This document shows positions 1 through 6,805 of a stretch of DNA of 8,935 bases, piece after piece. The DNA comes from Nanobdellati archaeon (lineage in GTDB: Archaea; B1Sed10-29; WALL01; WAMD01). The notes below the pieces were generated by a model that was not told the DNA's origin, did no database searches, and worked only from the letters and a program-made list of their open reading frames with translations. The first letter of the stretch is position 1; every line of letters begins with the position of its first letter. The translations under genes and the position numbers were made by a program. Location of the stretch: the NCBI GenBank assembly GCA_015522495.1, contig WAMD01000008.1, positions 1-8,935 on the forward strand, in the 5' to 3' direction.

Positions 1-21
1 GGAGATGTGTATAAGAGACAG
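1..21 (+). other. Nextera/Tn5 mosaic-end adapter remnant (not genomic)
   Basis: Bases 3-21 read AGATGTGTATAAGAGACAG, which is exactly the 19-base Tn5 mosaic end used in Nextera libraries. The preceding GG matches the end of the read-2 (i7 side) adapter rather than the read-1 side. Translation of this stretch gives MCIRDS, a well-known artefact peptide at the start of predicted proteins on untrimmed contigs. Real genomic sequence therefore begins at about base 22. No biological transposon should be inferred here. Confidence 0.97.
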
Positions 22-22
22 C

Positions 23-1027
23 AACAAATCTCAAATAGAACCTGGAGAGGCAGTTGGGATAGTAGCAGCTCAAAGTATAGGTGAACCAGGTACACAGATG
101 ACCATGAGAACATTCCACTTTGCTGGAGTCGCCGAGTTGGCTGTTCCACAGGGTCTTCCAAGGTTCATAGAAATAGTAGATGCTAGGAGGGAACCAAGCC
201 TACCTGTCATGGAAATACACTTTAAAGAAGAAATAGGTAAGGAGAGAGAAAAAGTCAGAGAATTCGCAGAGAAGATTGAAGAAGTCCTTTTGAAAGATGT
301 TGCGGAGCTAATAGAGGATTTCACTGATAAATCAGTAAAGATTGTGTTTGACCTAAAGAAGATTGAAGACCATGAGATAGATTTAGACGAAGCTAAAGTA
401 AAAGTTGAAAAGCAAGCCAGAAGGAAGGCACAAGAAACTGGTGAAAATTATATTGTATTCAAACCTGGTTTCTCAACGTTGAAATCAATAAGGAGGTTCA
501 AGTCAAAGTTAGAAAACGTTAGATTAACTGGGATACCTGGGATTAGGAAAGCTGCTGTGCTAGAGGAACAAGATGGTTCTGGTTATTATATCCAAACAGA
601 AGGTACAAATCTAGCCGAGGTTTTAGCTCTCCCAGAGGTCGATGCTAGCAGAGTATTCACCAATAGTATAATGGAGATAGAAAGAGTATTAGGTGTTGAG
701 GCAGCTAGACAAGCTGTGTTCGTTGAGGCAAAAAAAGTTCTCGATGGACAGGGACTAAAGGTCAACTCGAGGTACTTGATGCTGGTTGCGGACGCAATGA
801 CGTACGACGGTGAAATTAAAGCGATAGGGAGACAAGGTTTATCTGGAGAGAAAGCGTCTGTTCTAGCCAGGGCCGCGTTTGAAGAGACAGTCAGGCACTT
901 GCATGAAGCAGCTGTCACAGGAGAAAAAGATTATTTAAAGGGTGTGACAGAAAACATAATAGTCGGACAGCCAATACCAGTAGGGACAGGAACAGTAAAA
1001 CTCGTGATGAAGTTTAAGGAGGAGTAA
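23..1027 (+). CDS. rpoA2: DNA-directed RNA polymerase subunit A'' (RpoA2), 5' truncated
   Basis: This is the C-terminal part of the archaeal RNA polymerase largest subunit, carrying the trigger-loop region and the C-terminal closing domain that completes the active-site cleft with subunits A' and B. About 334 genuine residues remain; the first recognisable segment, EPGEAVGIVAAQSIGEPGTQ, continues into MTMRTFHFAGVAE and then GLPRFIEIVDARREPSLPVM, the conserved trigger-loop block of Rpb1-type subunits. The C-terminal block contains SRYLMLVADAMTYDGEI, GEKASVLARAAFEETVRHL and ENIIVGQPIPVGTGTVKLVM, all strongly conserved. Archaeal A'' proteins are usually around 390 residues, so roughly 50 N-terminal residues lie beyond the contig edge. 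The apparent start ATG at base 5 is inside adapter sequence and is false. No intein interrupts the QSIGEPGTQMT site. It is the first visible gene of the operon, 3 bases before rpl30e. Confidence 0.97.
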   Translation, partial: NKSQIEPGEAVGIVAAQSIGEPGTQMTMRTFHFAGVAELAVPQGLPRFIEIVDARREPSLPVMEIHFKEEIGKEREKVREFAEKIEEVLLKDVAELIEDFTDKSVKIVFDLKKIEDHEIDLDEAKVKVEKQARRKAQETGENYIVFKPGFSTLKSIRRFKSKLENVRLTGIPGIRKAAVLEEQDGSGYYIQTEGTNLAEVLALPEVDASRVFTNSIMEIERVLGVEAARQAVFVEAKKVLDGQGLKVNSRYLMLVADAMTYDGEIKAIGRQGLSGEKASVLARAAFEETVRHLHEAAVTGEKDYLKGVTENIIVGQPIPVGTGTVKLVMKFKEE

Positions 1028-1030
1028 CAT

Positions 1031-1312
1031 ATGAAGGAGATAAGTAGATTACTCGAAAATGGAAAATACACAATAGGTTTTGAAACAACGGTAAAAGCTT
1101 TGGAAAAGGGAAAAGTCAAATTAATTATTGTTAGCGCTAACTGCCCAAAGAATAAAATGAATAAGATAGAAACAATAGGAAAAGAAGTAAAGATATTAAC
1201 ATACCCTGGAACCAGTATTGAGCTAGGAGAAGCATGTGGAAAGCCATTCCCAGTGTCAGCTATAGCATTTGAAGACCTCAGTGGGGTTAGCATATCAGAA
1301 TTAGAGGGATAA
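1031..1312 (+). CDS. rpl30e: Ribosomal protein L30e (L7Ae/L30e family)
   Basis: This 93-residue protein matches the archaeal L30e family, an RNA-binding protein of the large ribosomal subunit related to L7Ae and other kink-turn binders. The N-terminal helix and GFETTVKALEKGKVKLIIVS strand lead into SANCPKNK (residues 35-42), the RNA-contact loop. TYPGTSIELGEACGKPF (57-73) and the hydrophobic strand PVSAIAFED (73-82) are typical of the fold's second half. Length fits the family (about 95-105). The GGAGGAG binding site (1018-1024) lies inside the end of rpoA2, 6 bases before the ATG, so translation is probably coupled. It sits in its standard archaeal place between rpoA2 and nusA. Paralogue confusion with L7Ae is unlikely given the context. 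Confidence 0.95.
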   Translation: MKEISRLLENGKYTIGFETTVKALEKGKVKLIIVSANCPKNKMNKIETIGKEVKILTYPGTSIELGEACGKPFPVSAIAFEDLSGVSISELEG

Positions 1313-1314
1313 AC

Positions 1315-1737
1315 ATGATAAAAATTGGACCAGAAGAACTACAATACATGAATCTCTTTGAGATGATAACAAAGATTTCTCCAAAGGATTGTGTTGTGCT
1401 AGGAGATACCATTATATTTGTTGTAGATGAGGATAAAGTGGGAGCTGCAATAGGGAAAAGAGGAGAAACCGCAGAAAAGATTAAAAAGGCTGTTAAGAAT
1501 AAAAAAATCTCAATCGTAGGTTACACTCCAGACCTTACACGATTTGTTCAGAATATACTTAGACCAGTTGAGGTTCTGGGTATTGAAAGGAATGACAATG
1601 CAGTGGTTATATTCGTAAAAAAGGATGAATACAAACGAGCCATTGGAAATCAAGGAAAAAGGCTCGCAAGGATAAAGAGCCTTTTAGAGAGGCACTTTGA
1701 TATAACAAACATAAAACTCCAAGCAAAGGAAGCTTAA
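1315..1737 (+). CDS. nusA: NusA-like transcription factor, two KH domains
   Basis: A 140-residue archaeal NusA homologue. Archaeal forms lack the bacterial N-terminal polymerase-binding and S1 domains and consist essentially of a KH pair that binds RNA. The first KH has IGKRG at residues 46-50 within VGAAIGKRGETAEKI; the second has IGNQG at 110-114 within YKRAIGNQGKRLARI. Upstream, the segment PKDCVVLGDTIIFVV is typical of the family. The start at 1315 follows the rpl30e stop by 2 bases, and a GAGGGAT site (1304-1310) sits 4 bases before it inside the end of rpl30e. Its role in archaea is presumed to be transcription elongation or termination, or RNA processing; that is inferred from the family and from its conserved position before rps12. 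Confidence 0.95.
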   Translation: MIKIGPEELQYMNLFEMITKISPKDCVVLGDTIIFVVDEDKVGAAIGKRGETAEKIKKAVKNKKISIVGYTPDLTRFVQNILRPVEVLGIERNDNAVVIFVKKDEYKRAIGNQGKRLARIKSLLERHFDITNIKLQAKEA

Positions 1738-1743
1738 GAGGTG
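1738..1743 (+). promoter_or_regulatory. Ribosome binding site of rps12 (fixes start at 1749)
   Basis: GAGGTG lies directly after the nusA stop codon and 5 bases before ATG 1749. Upstream in-frame GTG codons would overlap this site, so 1749 is preferred. Confidence 0.75.
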
Positions 1744-1748
1744 TGTGC

Positions 1749-2186
1749 ATGTCAGAAGGTGCAAAGGGTGAATTCGCTGGAAGGAACATAAAGGAAAAAA
1801 GAAAAAAGTTTAAATGGGCTGGGACTGAGTACAAAAGGAAAAGGTTAAAGCTGAAAGAAAAATTTGATCCACTGGGTAGCGCTCCTAGAGCTAGAGCTAT
1901 AGTTTTACAAAAAGTTCAACTTGAAGCAAAACAGCCAAACTCCGGACTTAGGAAATGTGTTAGAGTTCAGATAATAAAAAGTGGAACACAAGTTACAGCG
2001 TTTGCCCCAGGAGATAAAGCAATTAATTATATTGATGAACACGACGAGGTTACTATAGAACCTCTAAGATCTAGTAAGAGGGGTACACTAGGGGATATTC
2101 CTGGTGTGCGATTCAAAGTAGTAGAAGTAAACGGGATACCCCTTGAACTATTAAGGACTGGAAAGAAGGAGAAACCCAGAAGGTGA
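1749..2186 (+). CDS. rps12: 30S ribosomal protein S12 (uS12)
   Basis: A 145-residue archaeal-type uS12, the small-subunit protein at the decoding centre. The archaeal N-terminal extension (KGEFAGRNIKEKRKKFKW) is followed by DPLGSAPRARAIVLQKVQLE. The decoding loops are EAKQPNSGLRKCVRVQ (PNSGLRK at 63-69) and GDIPGVRFKVV (115-125). AFAPGDKAINYIDEHDEV is well conserved. Two oddities stand out. The usual PNSA is PNSG, and the stretch after DEVTIE, usually GIGG-like in archaea, reads PLRSSKRGTL (residues 105-114). The reading frame is intact and the flanks are normal, so this looks like real divergence and not an error. It is cotranslated with rps7: the rps12 stop codon is part of the rps7 binding site. 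Confidence 0.96.
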   Translation: MSEGAKGEFAGRNIKEKRKKFKWAGTEYKRKRLKLKEKFDPLGSAPRARAIVLQKVQLEAKQPNSGLRKCVRVQIIKSGTQVTAFAPGDKAINYIDEHDEVTIEPLRSSKRGTLGDIPGVRFKVVEVNGIPLELLRTGKKEKPRR

Positions 2187-2187
2187 T
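2181..2187 (+). promoter_or_regulatory. Ribosome binding site of rps7 overlapping the rps12 stop
   Basis: AGGTGAT contains the TGA stop of rps12 and ends 3 bases before ATG 2191. Stop and initiation signals are merged, which favours translational coupling. Confidence 0.75.
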
Positions 2188-2190
2188 GAA

Positions 2191-2805
2191 ATGGAAAAAC
2201 CCGATGTTAACATGATATTTGGAGAGTATGATATTAAATCAGTAAAGGTGGAAGACCCTAGCCTTTCCAATTATCTAGATCTCACACCTAGATACTCTTA
2301 CCACACACACGGTAAACACAGTGGCAGGCAATTTGGAAAACAAAAAGTGTTCATAGTAGAAAGATTGGTAAACGCCTTGATGAGGTCTGGATCAAAAGGG
2401 AAAGTAGGGGGACACTTTGTAAGAGGGAGATACGGTTGTGGTAAAAAAGCATCTGCTGAAAAGATAATTAAAGAAGCTTTCGAGATAATTGAAAAGAAAG
2501 CAAAAAGCAATCCCATTCAGATACTTGTTAATGCAATAGAAAACGCAGCACCAAGAGAAGAGACAACAAGAGTCAAATTTGGTGGTCTCACTAGGCATAT
2601 CGCAGTTGATGTTGCGCCCCAAAGGAGGATAGATCTGGCCTTAAGGAGTATTGGTCTGGCTGCTCTTTCTAGATCATTTAGGACAAAAAAACGTGCGGCA
2701 GAAGCTCTAGCCGATGAACTAATAGCTGCAGCCAACAATGATCCGTCAAGCATGGCAATAACAAAGAGGATCGAGATTGAAAGAGTTGCAAAAGGTGCTA
2801 GGTGA
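2191..2805 (+). CDS. rps7: 30S ribosomal protein S7 (uS7)
   Basis: A 204-residue archaeal uS7, which nucleates assembly of the 30S head and contacts mRNA and tRNA at the exit site. Family signatures include YLDLTPRYSYHTHGKHSGRQ, VERLVNALMRSG, NPIQILVNAIENAAPREETT and the basic C-terminal part PQRRIDLALRSI followed by the ending RIEIERVAKGAR. The segment VGGHFVRGRYGCGKKASAEKI (about residues 72-91) is the archaeal-style insertion before the helix EAFEIIEKK. Its length fits the archaeal and eukaryotic form, longer than the bacterial about 156-179. It ends with a TGA that is part of the fusA ribosome binding site, and its start has a well-spaced AGGTGAT. No anomaly seen. Confidence 0.96.
   Translation: MEKPDVNMIFGEYDIKSVKVEDPSLSNYLDLTPRYSYHTHGKHSGRQFGKQKVFIVERLVNALMRSGSKGKVGGHFVRGRYGCGKKASAEKIIKEAFEIIEKKAKSNPIQILVNAIENAAPREETTRVKFGGLTRHIAVDVAPQRRIDLALRSIGLAALSRSFRTKKRAAEALADELIAAANNDPSSMAITKRIEIERVAKGAR
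2800..2805 (+). promoter_or_regulatory. Ribosome binding site of fusA (fixes start at 2811)
   Basis: AGGTGA, whose last three bases are the rps7 stop, lies 5 bases before ATG 2811. This favours 2811 over the in-frame GTG at 2802, which lies inside the site. Confidence 0.75.
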
Positions 2806-2810
2806 AAGAA

Positions 2811-5003
2811 ATGGGTAGAAGGGAAGAGATGATAAAAAGAGTAAGGACATTGATGCCTAAAAGGGATAAAATAAGGAATATTGGTATCGTAGCACATATT
2901 GACCACGGTAAAACAACCCTTTCAGATAACCTAATCGCAGGGGCTGGAATGATGTCTGAAGAACTAGCAGGAAAACAACTTGTACTGGACTTCCACAAAG
3001 ACGAACAGGAAAGAGGAATCACAATTAACGCAGGTAATATCTCAATAGTCAATGAGTACAATGGAGAAGACTATTTAATAAACATGATTGACACACCAGG
3101 GCACGTTGACTTCTCTGGAGAAGTAACAAGAGCTATGAGAGCTGTCGACGGTGTGGTAGTGGTTGTCTGTGCCGTAGAGGGCGTAATGCCCCAAACAGAA
3201 ACTGTTTTAAGGCAAGCGCTAAAAGAAAAAGTAAAACCTGTACTTTTCATAAACAAAGTAGACAGATTACTGACAGAGCTCCAACTGGGACCAGATGATG
3301 TCCAGCAGAGATTTGCAAAGATTATAACAAAAGTTAATTCATTGATAAGAAAATACGCACCACCAGAATTCAAAGAAGATTGGCAAGTTAACCCAACAGA
3401 CGGTACTGTAGCATTTGGATCTGCTTATCACAACTGGGCGATAAGCATTCCGTTTATGCAAAGGTCTGCCGTTAGCTTCAAAGATGTATATGAATTTATA
3501 AAAAATGATGACCAAAAAGGCCTAGCAAAGAAAAGCCCCTTGCATGAAGTGGTTCTAGAAATGGTTATAAAACACCTACCAAACCCACTGGAAGCACAAA
3601 AATACAGGATACCAAAGATATGGACGGGTGATCCAGAGAGTGAAACTGGTAAAGCAATGATGAGTTGTGACCCTAATGGTCACTTGGTATTCATGGCAAC
3701 TTACGTAGTGGTAGACCCGCACGCAGGTGTTGTTGTCACAGGTAGGGTATTTTCTGGGACACTAAAACCCGGGCAAAAAGTCTGGTTAATAAACGCTGGG
3801 ACACAAAACACAATCCAACAAGTAGGAGTATATATGGGTCCTGAAAGGCTAAATGTTGATGAGGTTACGGCTGGGAATATAGCCGCTGTTATTGGACTAA
3901 AAGATGCATATTCTGGTGAAACAGTTGCGTTAGATAAAATAGAGCCGTTCGAACCAATAAAACATTTTTCAGAACCAGTAGTCACAAAATCAATAGAAGC
4001 AAAAAGCCCTGCAGATCTACCAAAACTAGTAGAAGTTTTGAGAATAGTCGCCAAAGAAGACCCCAATATAAAAGTAGAGATAAACGAAGAAACAGGTGAA
4101 CACCTAATATCAGGTATGGGGGAATTGCACCTGGAAATCATAGAAAATAGGATAAAATCAGAGAAAGGATTGGATGTTATTACATCAAAGCCAATAGTCG
4201 TTTATAGAGAAACAGTAACTACACAATCACCAATAATTGAAGGTAAGTCACCAAATAGGCATAATAAACTTTACTTTGTGATAGAACCATTAGAAGATAA
4301 AGTATGGAATGCAATAAACACTGGTGAAATAACCCAAAGAAACCTAAAAGATTCGAAGGCATTGGCTAAAAAACTTGTTGAACTCGGCATGTCTAACGAT
4401 GAAGCAAAAAGGATTTGGGATATATACAAGAGTAATATGCTCGTGGATGCAACGAAAGGTGTTCAATATCTAAACGAAACTAAAGAGCTTATAATCCAAG
4501 GATTTAGAGAAGCTATGGATAGAGGTCCACTTTCCCACGAAAAGGTGACAAAAGTAAAGGTTAAATTAGTGGACGCAAAGCTTCATGAGGATGCAGTCCA
4601 TAGGGGGCCTGCCCAAATACTGCCAGCAGTTAGGAACCCAATATATGCAGGCATGCTTCAAGGTAAAGCTATACTATTAGAACCAAAACAGAAGTTATTC
4701 GTTAGTATACCCCAAGAGTTAATGGGTGCAGTGACCAAGGACATACAGTCTAGAAGAGGGCAAATAATGAACATGGAACAAGAAGAAGATGCAATATCTG
4801 TAACTGCAAAAGTCCCGATATCTGATATGTTTGGATTCGCTGGAGACATAAGATCGGCAACTCAAGGTAAAGCCATATGGACAACAGAGTATCTTGGATA
4901 TGAAAAACTACCCGATGAACTGCAGAAGAAGGTTATAGGTAACATTAGAAAGAGAAAAGGATTGTCTCCCGAACCTCCAACATATAAAGACTTCATTGAA
5001 TAG
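2811..5003 (+). CDS. fusA: Translation elongation factor EF-2
   Basis: A 730-residue archaeal EF-2, the GTPase that drives ribosomal translocation. GTP-binding motifs are AHIDHGKT (28-35), the switch region RGIT (68-71), DTPGH (94-98) and NKVD (148-151). The domain II block PHAGVVVTGRVFSGTLKPGQ and the domain III signature SGMGELHLEII are present. In domain IV, LHEDAVHRGPAQ places the diphthamide-accepting histidine at residue 597 (codon 4599-4601), so the organism is expected to carry diphthamide synthesis genes. The C-terminal domain V includes SATQGKAIWTTEYLGYEKLP. One mild oddity is VVCAVEG at 118-124, where archaeal EF-2 usually has VVDAVEG. Its location between rps7 and tuf is the euryarchaeal-type arrangement. 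Length and frame are normal and no intein is present. Confidence 0.97.
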   Translation: MGRREEMIKRVRTLMPKRDKIRNIGIVAHIDHGKTTLSDNLIAGAGMMSEELAGKQLVLDFHKDEQERGITINAGNISIVNEYNGEDYLINMIDTPGHVDFSGEVTRAMRAVDGVVVVVCAVEGVMPQTETVLRQALKEKVKPVLFINKVDRLLTELQLGPDDVQQRFAKIITKVNSLIRKYAPPEFKEDWQVNPTDGTVAFGSAYHNWAISIPFMQRSAVSFKDVYEFIKNDDQKGLAKKSPLHEVVLEMVIKHLPNPLEAQKYRIPKIWTGDPESETGKAMMSCDPNGHLVFMATYVVVDPHAGVVVTGRVFSGTLKPGQKVWLINAGTQNTIQQVGVYMGPERLNVDEVTAGNIAAVIGLKDAYSGETVALDKIEPFEPIKHFSEPVVTKSIEAKSPADLPKLVEVLRIVAKEDPNIKVEINEETGEHLISGMGELHLEIIENRIKSEKGLDVITSKPIVVYRETVTTQSPIIEGKSPNRHNKLYFVIEPLEDKVWNAINTGEITQRNLKDSKALAKKLVELGMSNDEAKRIWDIYKSNMLVDATKGVQYLNETKELIIQGFREAMDRGPLSHEKVTKVKVKLVDAKLHEDAVHRGPAQILPAVRNPIYAGMLQGKAILLEPKQKLFVSIPQELMGAVTKDIQSRRGQIMNMEQEEDAISVTAKVPISDMFGFAGDIRSATQGKAIWTTEYLGYEKLPDELQKKVIGNIRKRKGLSPEPPTYKDFIE

Positions 5004-5013
5004 GTATATTAGA

Positions 5014-5027
5014 AAAGCTTAATAAAT
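5014..5027 (+). promoter_or_regulatory. Candidate archaeal promoter (BRE/TATA) for tuf
   Basis: In the 82-base gap after fusA, AAAAGCTTAATAAA resembles an archaeal BRE plus TATA box. A start about 25 bases downstream (near 5049) would give a leader of about 37 bases ending in a strong GGAGGT site. This would let EF-1A be transcribed at higher level than the upstream operon. It is inferred from the motif and gap only. Confidence 0.45.
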
Positions 5028-5072
5028 AGATTAGTTAAAATATAGGTCGCATGTTAAAAAATAATGCTAAAA

Positions 5073-5078
5073 GGAGGT
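5073..5078 (+). promoter_or_regulatory. Ribosome binding site of tuf (fixes start at 5086)
   Basis: GGAGGT is the strongest binding site in the window. It is only 1 base from the in-frame ATG at 5080 but 7 bases from ATG 5086, which is a workable distance, so translation should begin at 5086 (MARGKPHLN). Confidence 0.75.
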
Positions 5079-5085
5079 TATGGAA

Positions 5086-6357
5086 ATGGCAAGAGGAAAA
5101 CCACACCTTAACTTGGTGTTTATAGGGCACGTAGACCATGGAAAGTCTACGACTGTTGGGAGAATATTGTTTGATACAGGTAGCATTGACCAAGCAACGC
5201 TGAGAAGGTACAGAGAAGAAGCAGAAAAGCTAGGGAAAGCAACATTTGAATTCGCCTTCGTCATGGATAGAATGAAGGAAGAAAGAGAAAGAGGGCTTAC
5301 AATAGACGTCGCTCACAGAGACTTTCAGACACAGAAGTACTATTTTACAATCATAGACGCACCTGGACATAGAGACTTCGTTAAAAACATGATTACTGGG
5401 GCCAGTCAAGCAGATGCTGCAGTGCTTGTAGTAGCGGCACCTGAAGGAGTTATGGCTCAGACAAAGGAACATGCATTCCTCGCTAGAACACTCGGAATAA
5501 AACAACTAATTGTTGCTATAAACAAGATGGACGCCGTAAATTACGATGAAAAGAAATTCAATGAGGTTAAAGAGCAAATTGCAAATCTTTTGAAGAGTAT
5601 TGGATATGATCCGAGTAAAATACTCTTTATACCAATATCTGCATACGTAGGAGATAATGTTGCGAAAAAAAGTGATAAAACGACTTGGTATAAAGGCCCG
5701 ACATTAGTTGAAGCTTTGGATACTCTCACAGAGCCCGAAAAGCCAACAAACAAGCCGTTGAGGATACCCGTACAGGATGTATACTCAATCACAGGTATAG
5801 GAACAGTCCCAGTGGGTAGAGTCGAAACAGGTGTGCTAAAAGTAGGAGATAAGGTTATTTTTAACCCAGCAGGTGCAAGTGGAGAGGTAAAGTCTATTGA
5901 AATGCACCACCAGCCAATGCAACAGGCAGAACCTGGTGACAACATTGGATTTAATGTGAGGGGTGTAGGTAAGACCGACATAAAAAGAGGAGATGTATGT
6001 GGGCCTGTAGACAATCCGCCAACAATTGTTAAAGAGTTCACAGCCCAGATAGTCGTCCTACAACACCCAAGTGCAATAGCTCCTGGGTATACCCCAGTGT
6101 TCCACGCCCACACAGCTCAAGTAGCCTGTACGATAACTGAGCTATTGCAGAAGATTGATCCAAGGACTGGGCAAGTAGTTGAAGAAAATCCAAAGTTCAT
6201 AAAGACAGGTGACATTGCAATAGTGAAGATAGTTCCAACGAAACCAATGGTTATAGAAAAGGCAAGTGACTTTCCACCGTTAGGGAGATTCGCAGTTAGG
6301 GATATGGGCATGACAGTGGCAGCTGGTGTTGTCAAAGACGTTGTTCCTAGGCAATGA
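5086..6357 (+). CDS. tuf: Translation elongation factor EF-1A (aEF1A)
   Basis: A 423-residue archaeal EF-1 alpha, the GTPase that delivers aminoacyl-tRNA to the ribosomal A site. Motifs are GHVDHGKS (14-21), RGLTID with switch I threonine at 72, DAPGHRDF (91-98) and NKMD (146-149). The G5-type segment PISAYVGDNV follows. Domain II begins near LRIPVQDVYSITGIGTVPVG and domain III carries IAPGYTPVFHAHTAQVACTI and PPLGRFAVRDMGMTVAAGVV. The usual residue in DMGQTVAAG is replaced by Met here, a minor change. Length matches archaeal EF-1A. It follows fusA after a promoter-sized gap and precedes rps10, as in many archaea, so it is the true translation factor and not an SelB- or aIF2-gamma-like relative. 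Confidence 0.97.
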   Translation: MARGKPHLNLVFIGHVDHGKSTTVGRILFDTGSIDQATLRRYREEAEKLGKATFEFAFVMDRMKEERERGLTIDVAHRDFQTQKYYFTIIDAPGHRDFVKNMITGASQADAAVLVVAAPEGVMAQTKEHAFLARTLGIKQLIVAINKMDAVNYDEKKFNEVKEQIANLLKSIGYDPSKILFIPISAYVGDNVAKKSDKTTWYKGPTLVEALDTLTEPEKPTNKPLRIPVQDVYSITGIGTVPVGRVETGVLKVGDKVIFNPAGASGEVKSIEMHHQPMQQAEPGDNIGFNVRGVGKTDIKRGDVCGPVDNPPTIVKEFTAQIVVLQHPSAIAPGYTPVFHAHTAQVACTITELLQKIDPRTGQVVEENPKFIKTGDIAIVKIVPTKPMVIEKASDFPPLGRFAVRDMGMTVAAGVVKDVVPRQ

Positions 6358-6401
6358 AATAACCCCCTAACCCCCATATATTTAATTTTAGGTGAAAATT
6401 T
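6358..6401 (+). promoter_or_regulatory. tuf-rps10 intergenic region with C-tracts and rps10 binding site
   Basis: Just after the tuf stop are two CCCCC tracts (6363-6367 and 6371-6375) separated by TAA, then an AT-rich stretch (CATATATTTAATTTTA) and the rps10 ribosome binding site GGTGA (6391-6395), 6 bases before ATG 6402. The AT-rich part looks like a TATA box but is too near the start codon to serve rps10 with normal spacing, so tuf and rps10 are probably cotranscribed. The role of the C-tracts is unknown. Confidence 0.4.
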
Positions 6402-6713
6402 ATGCAGATAGCTACAATAAAGATTTCGGGGCCTGACTATAAGAAACTGGATGAACTAGGAAGTCAGATAAAGGAGATCGCTCTAAAATCAGGATTGAAA
6501 GTAAGCGGTCCTATCCCATTACCAACTAAGAGGATGAGGATAACGACAAGACGAACTCCTTGTGGCGATGGATCTGATACATTTGAAAAATGGGAAATGA
6601 GATTACATAAAAGATTGATTAATATAGAAACGGACGAGAGGACAATAAGGCAGATAATGAGGATACAAGTGCCAGAGAATGTCCATATAGAAATAGAATT
6701 AAAGGAAAAATGA
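6402..6713 (+). CDS. rps10: 30S ribosomal protein S10 (uS10)
   Basis: A 103-residue uS10, a small-subunit head protein. The first strand MQIATIKISGPDYKKLDELG is followed by the loop signature GPIPLPTKRMRITTRRTPCG (residues 36-55) and the archaeal and eukaryotic stretch GSDTFEKWEMRLHKRLINIE, then VPENVHIEIELK at the end. Length matches archaeal S10 (about 102). The start has GGTGA at 6391-6395. It is the last gene of the translation block; the downstream 92 bases hold a new promoter, so the operon appears to end here. Confidence 0.96.
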   Translation: MQIATIKISGPDYKKLDELGSQIKEIALKSGLKVSGPIPLPTKRMRITTRRTPCGDGSDTFEKWEMRLHKRLINIETDERTIRQIMRIQVPENVHIEIELKEK

Positions 6714-6756
6714 TGTTATACCCTTTAATTCAACGCATCATTAACCTCTATTTTTG

Positions 6757-6772
6757 CAAAAACATTTAAATA
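6757..6772 (+). promoter_or_regulatory. Archaeal BRE/TATA promoter for the first Yip1-like gene
   Basis: CAAAAACA followed by TTTAAATA (6765-6772) matches the archaeal BRE plus TATA pattern. The TATA box ends 33 bases before ATG 6806, which implies a leader of only about 10-15 bases that begins almost at the ribosome binding site. The preceding TTTTT (6751-6755) could help terminate the ribosomal operon. Confidence 0.6.
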
Positions 6773-6795
6773 CCCTTAATTCGTTTAGTGGTCCT

Positions 6796-6800
6796 GGTGA
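6796..6800 (+). promoter_or_regulatory. Ribosome binding site of first Yip1-like gene (fixes start at 6806)
   Basis: GGTGA lies 5 bases before ATG 6806. The longer reading frame opening at GTG 6788 would overlap this site and is less likely. Confidence 0.65.
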
Positions 6801-6805
6801 GGTAC

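Noticed and set aside
3..21. Transposon end (Tn5 mosaic end) as a real mobile element
   Set aside because: It is the synthetic 19-base hyperactive mosaic end at the contig edge, preceded by adapter-type GG, with no transposase or target duplication.
23..5003. Inteins in RpoA2 or EF-2
   Set aside because: Both proteins are collinear with family blocks through their known conserved sites and have normal lengths.
5541..6113. 190-codon open frame on the minus strand inside tuf
   Set aside because: It is fully antisense to EF-1A, has no recognisable domain, and is explained by the codon composition of a highly conserved gene. Other minus-strand frames inside rpoA2, fusA and the Yip1-like genes were rejected for the same reason.
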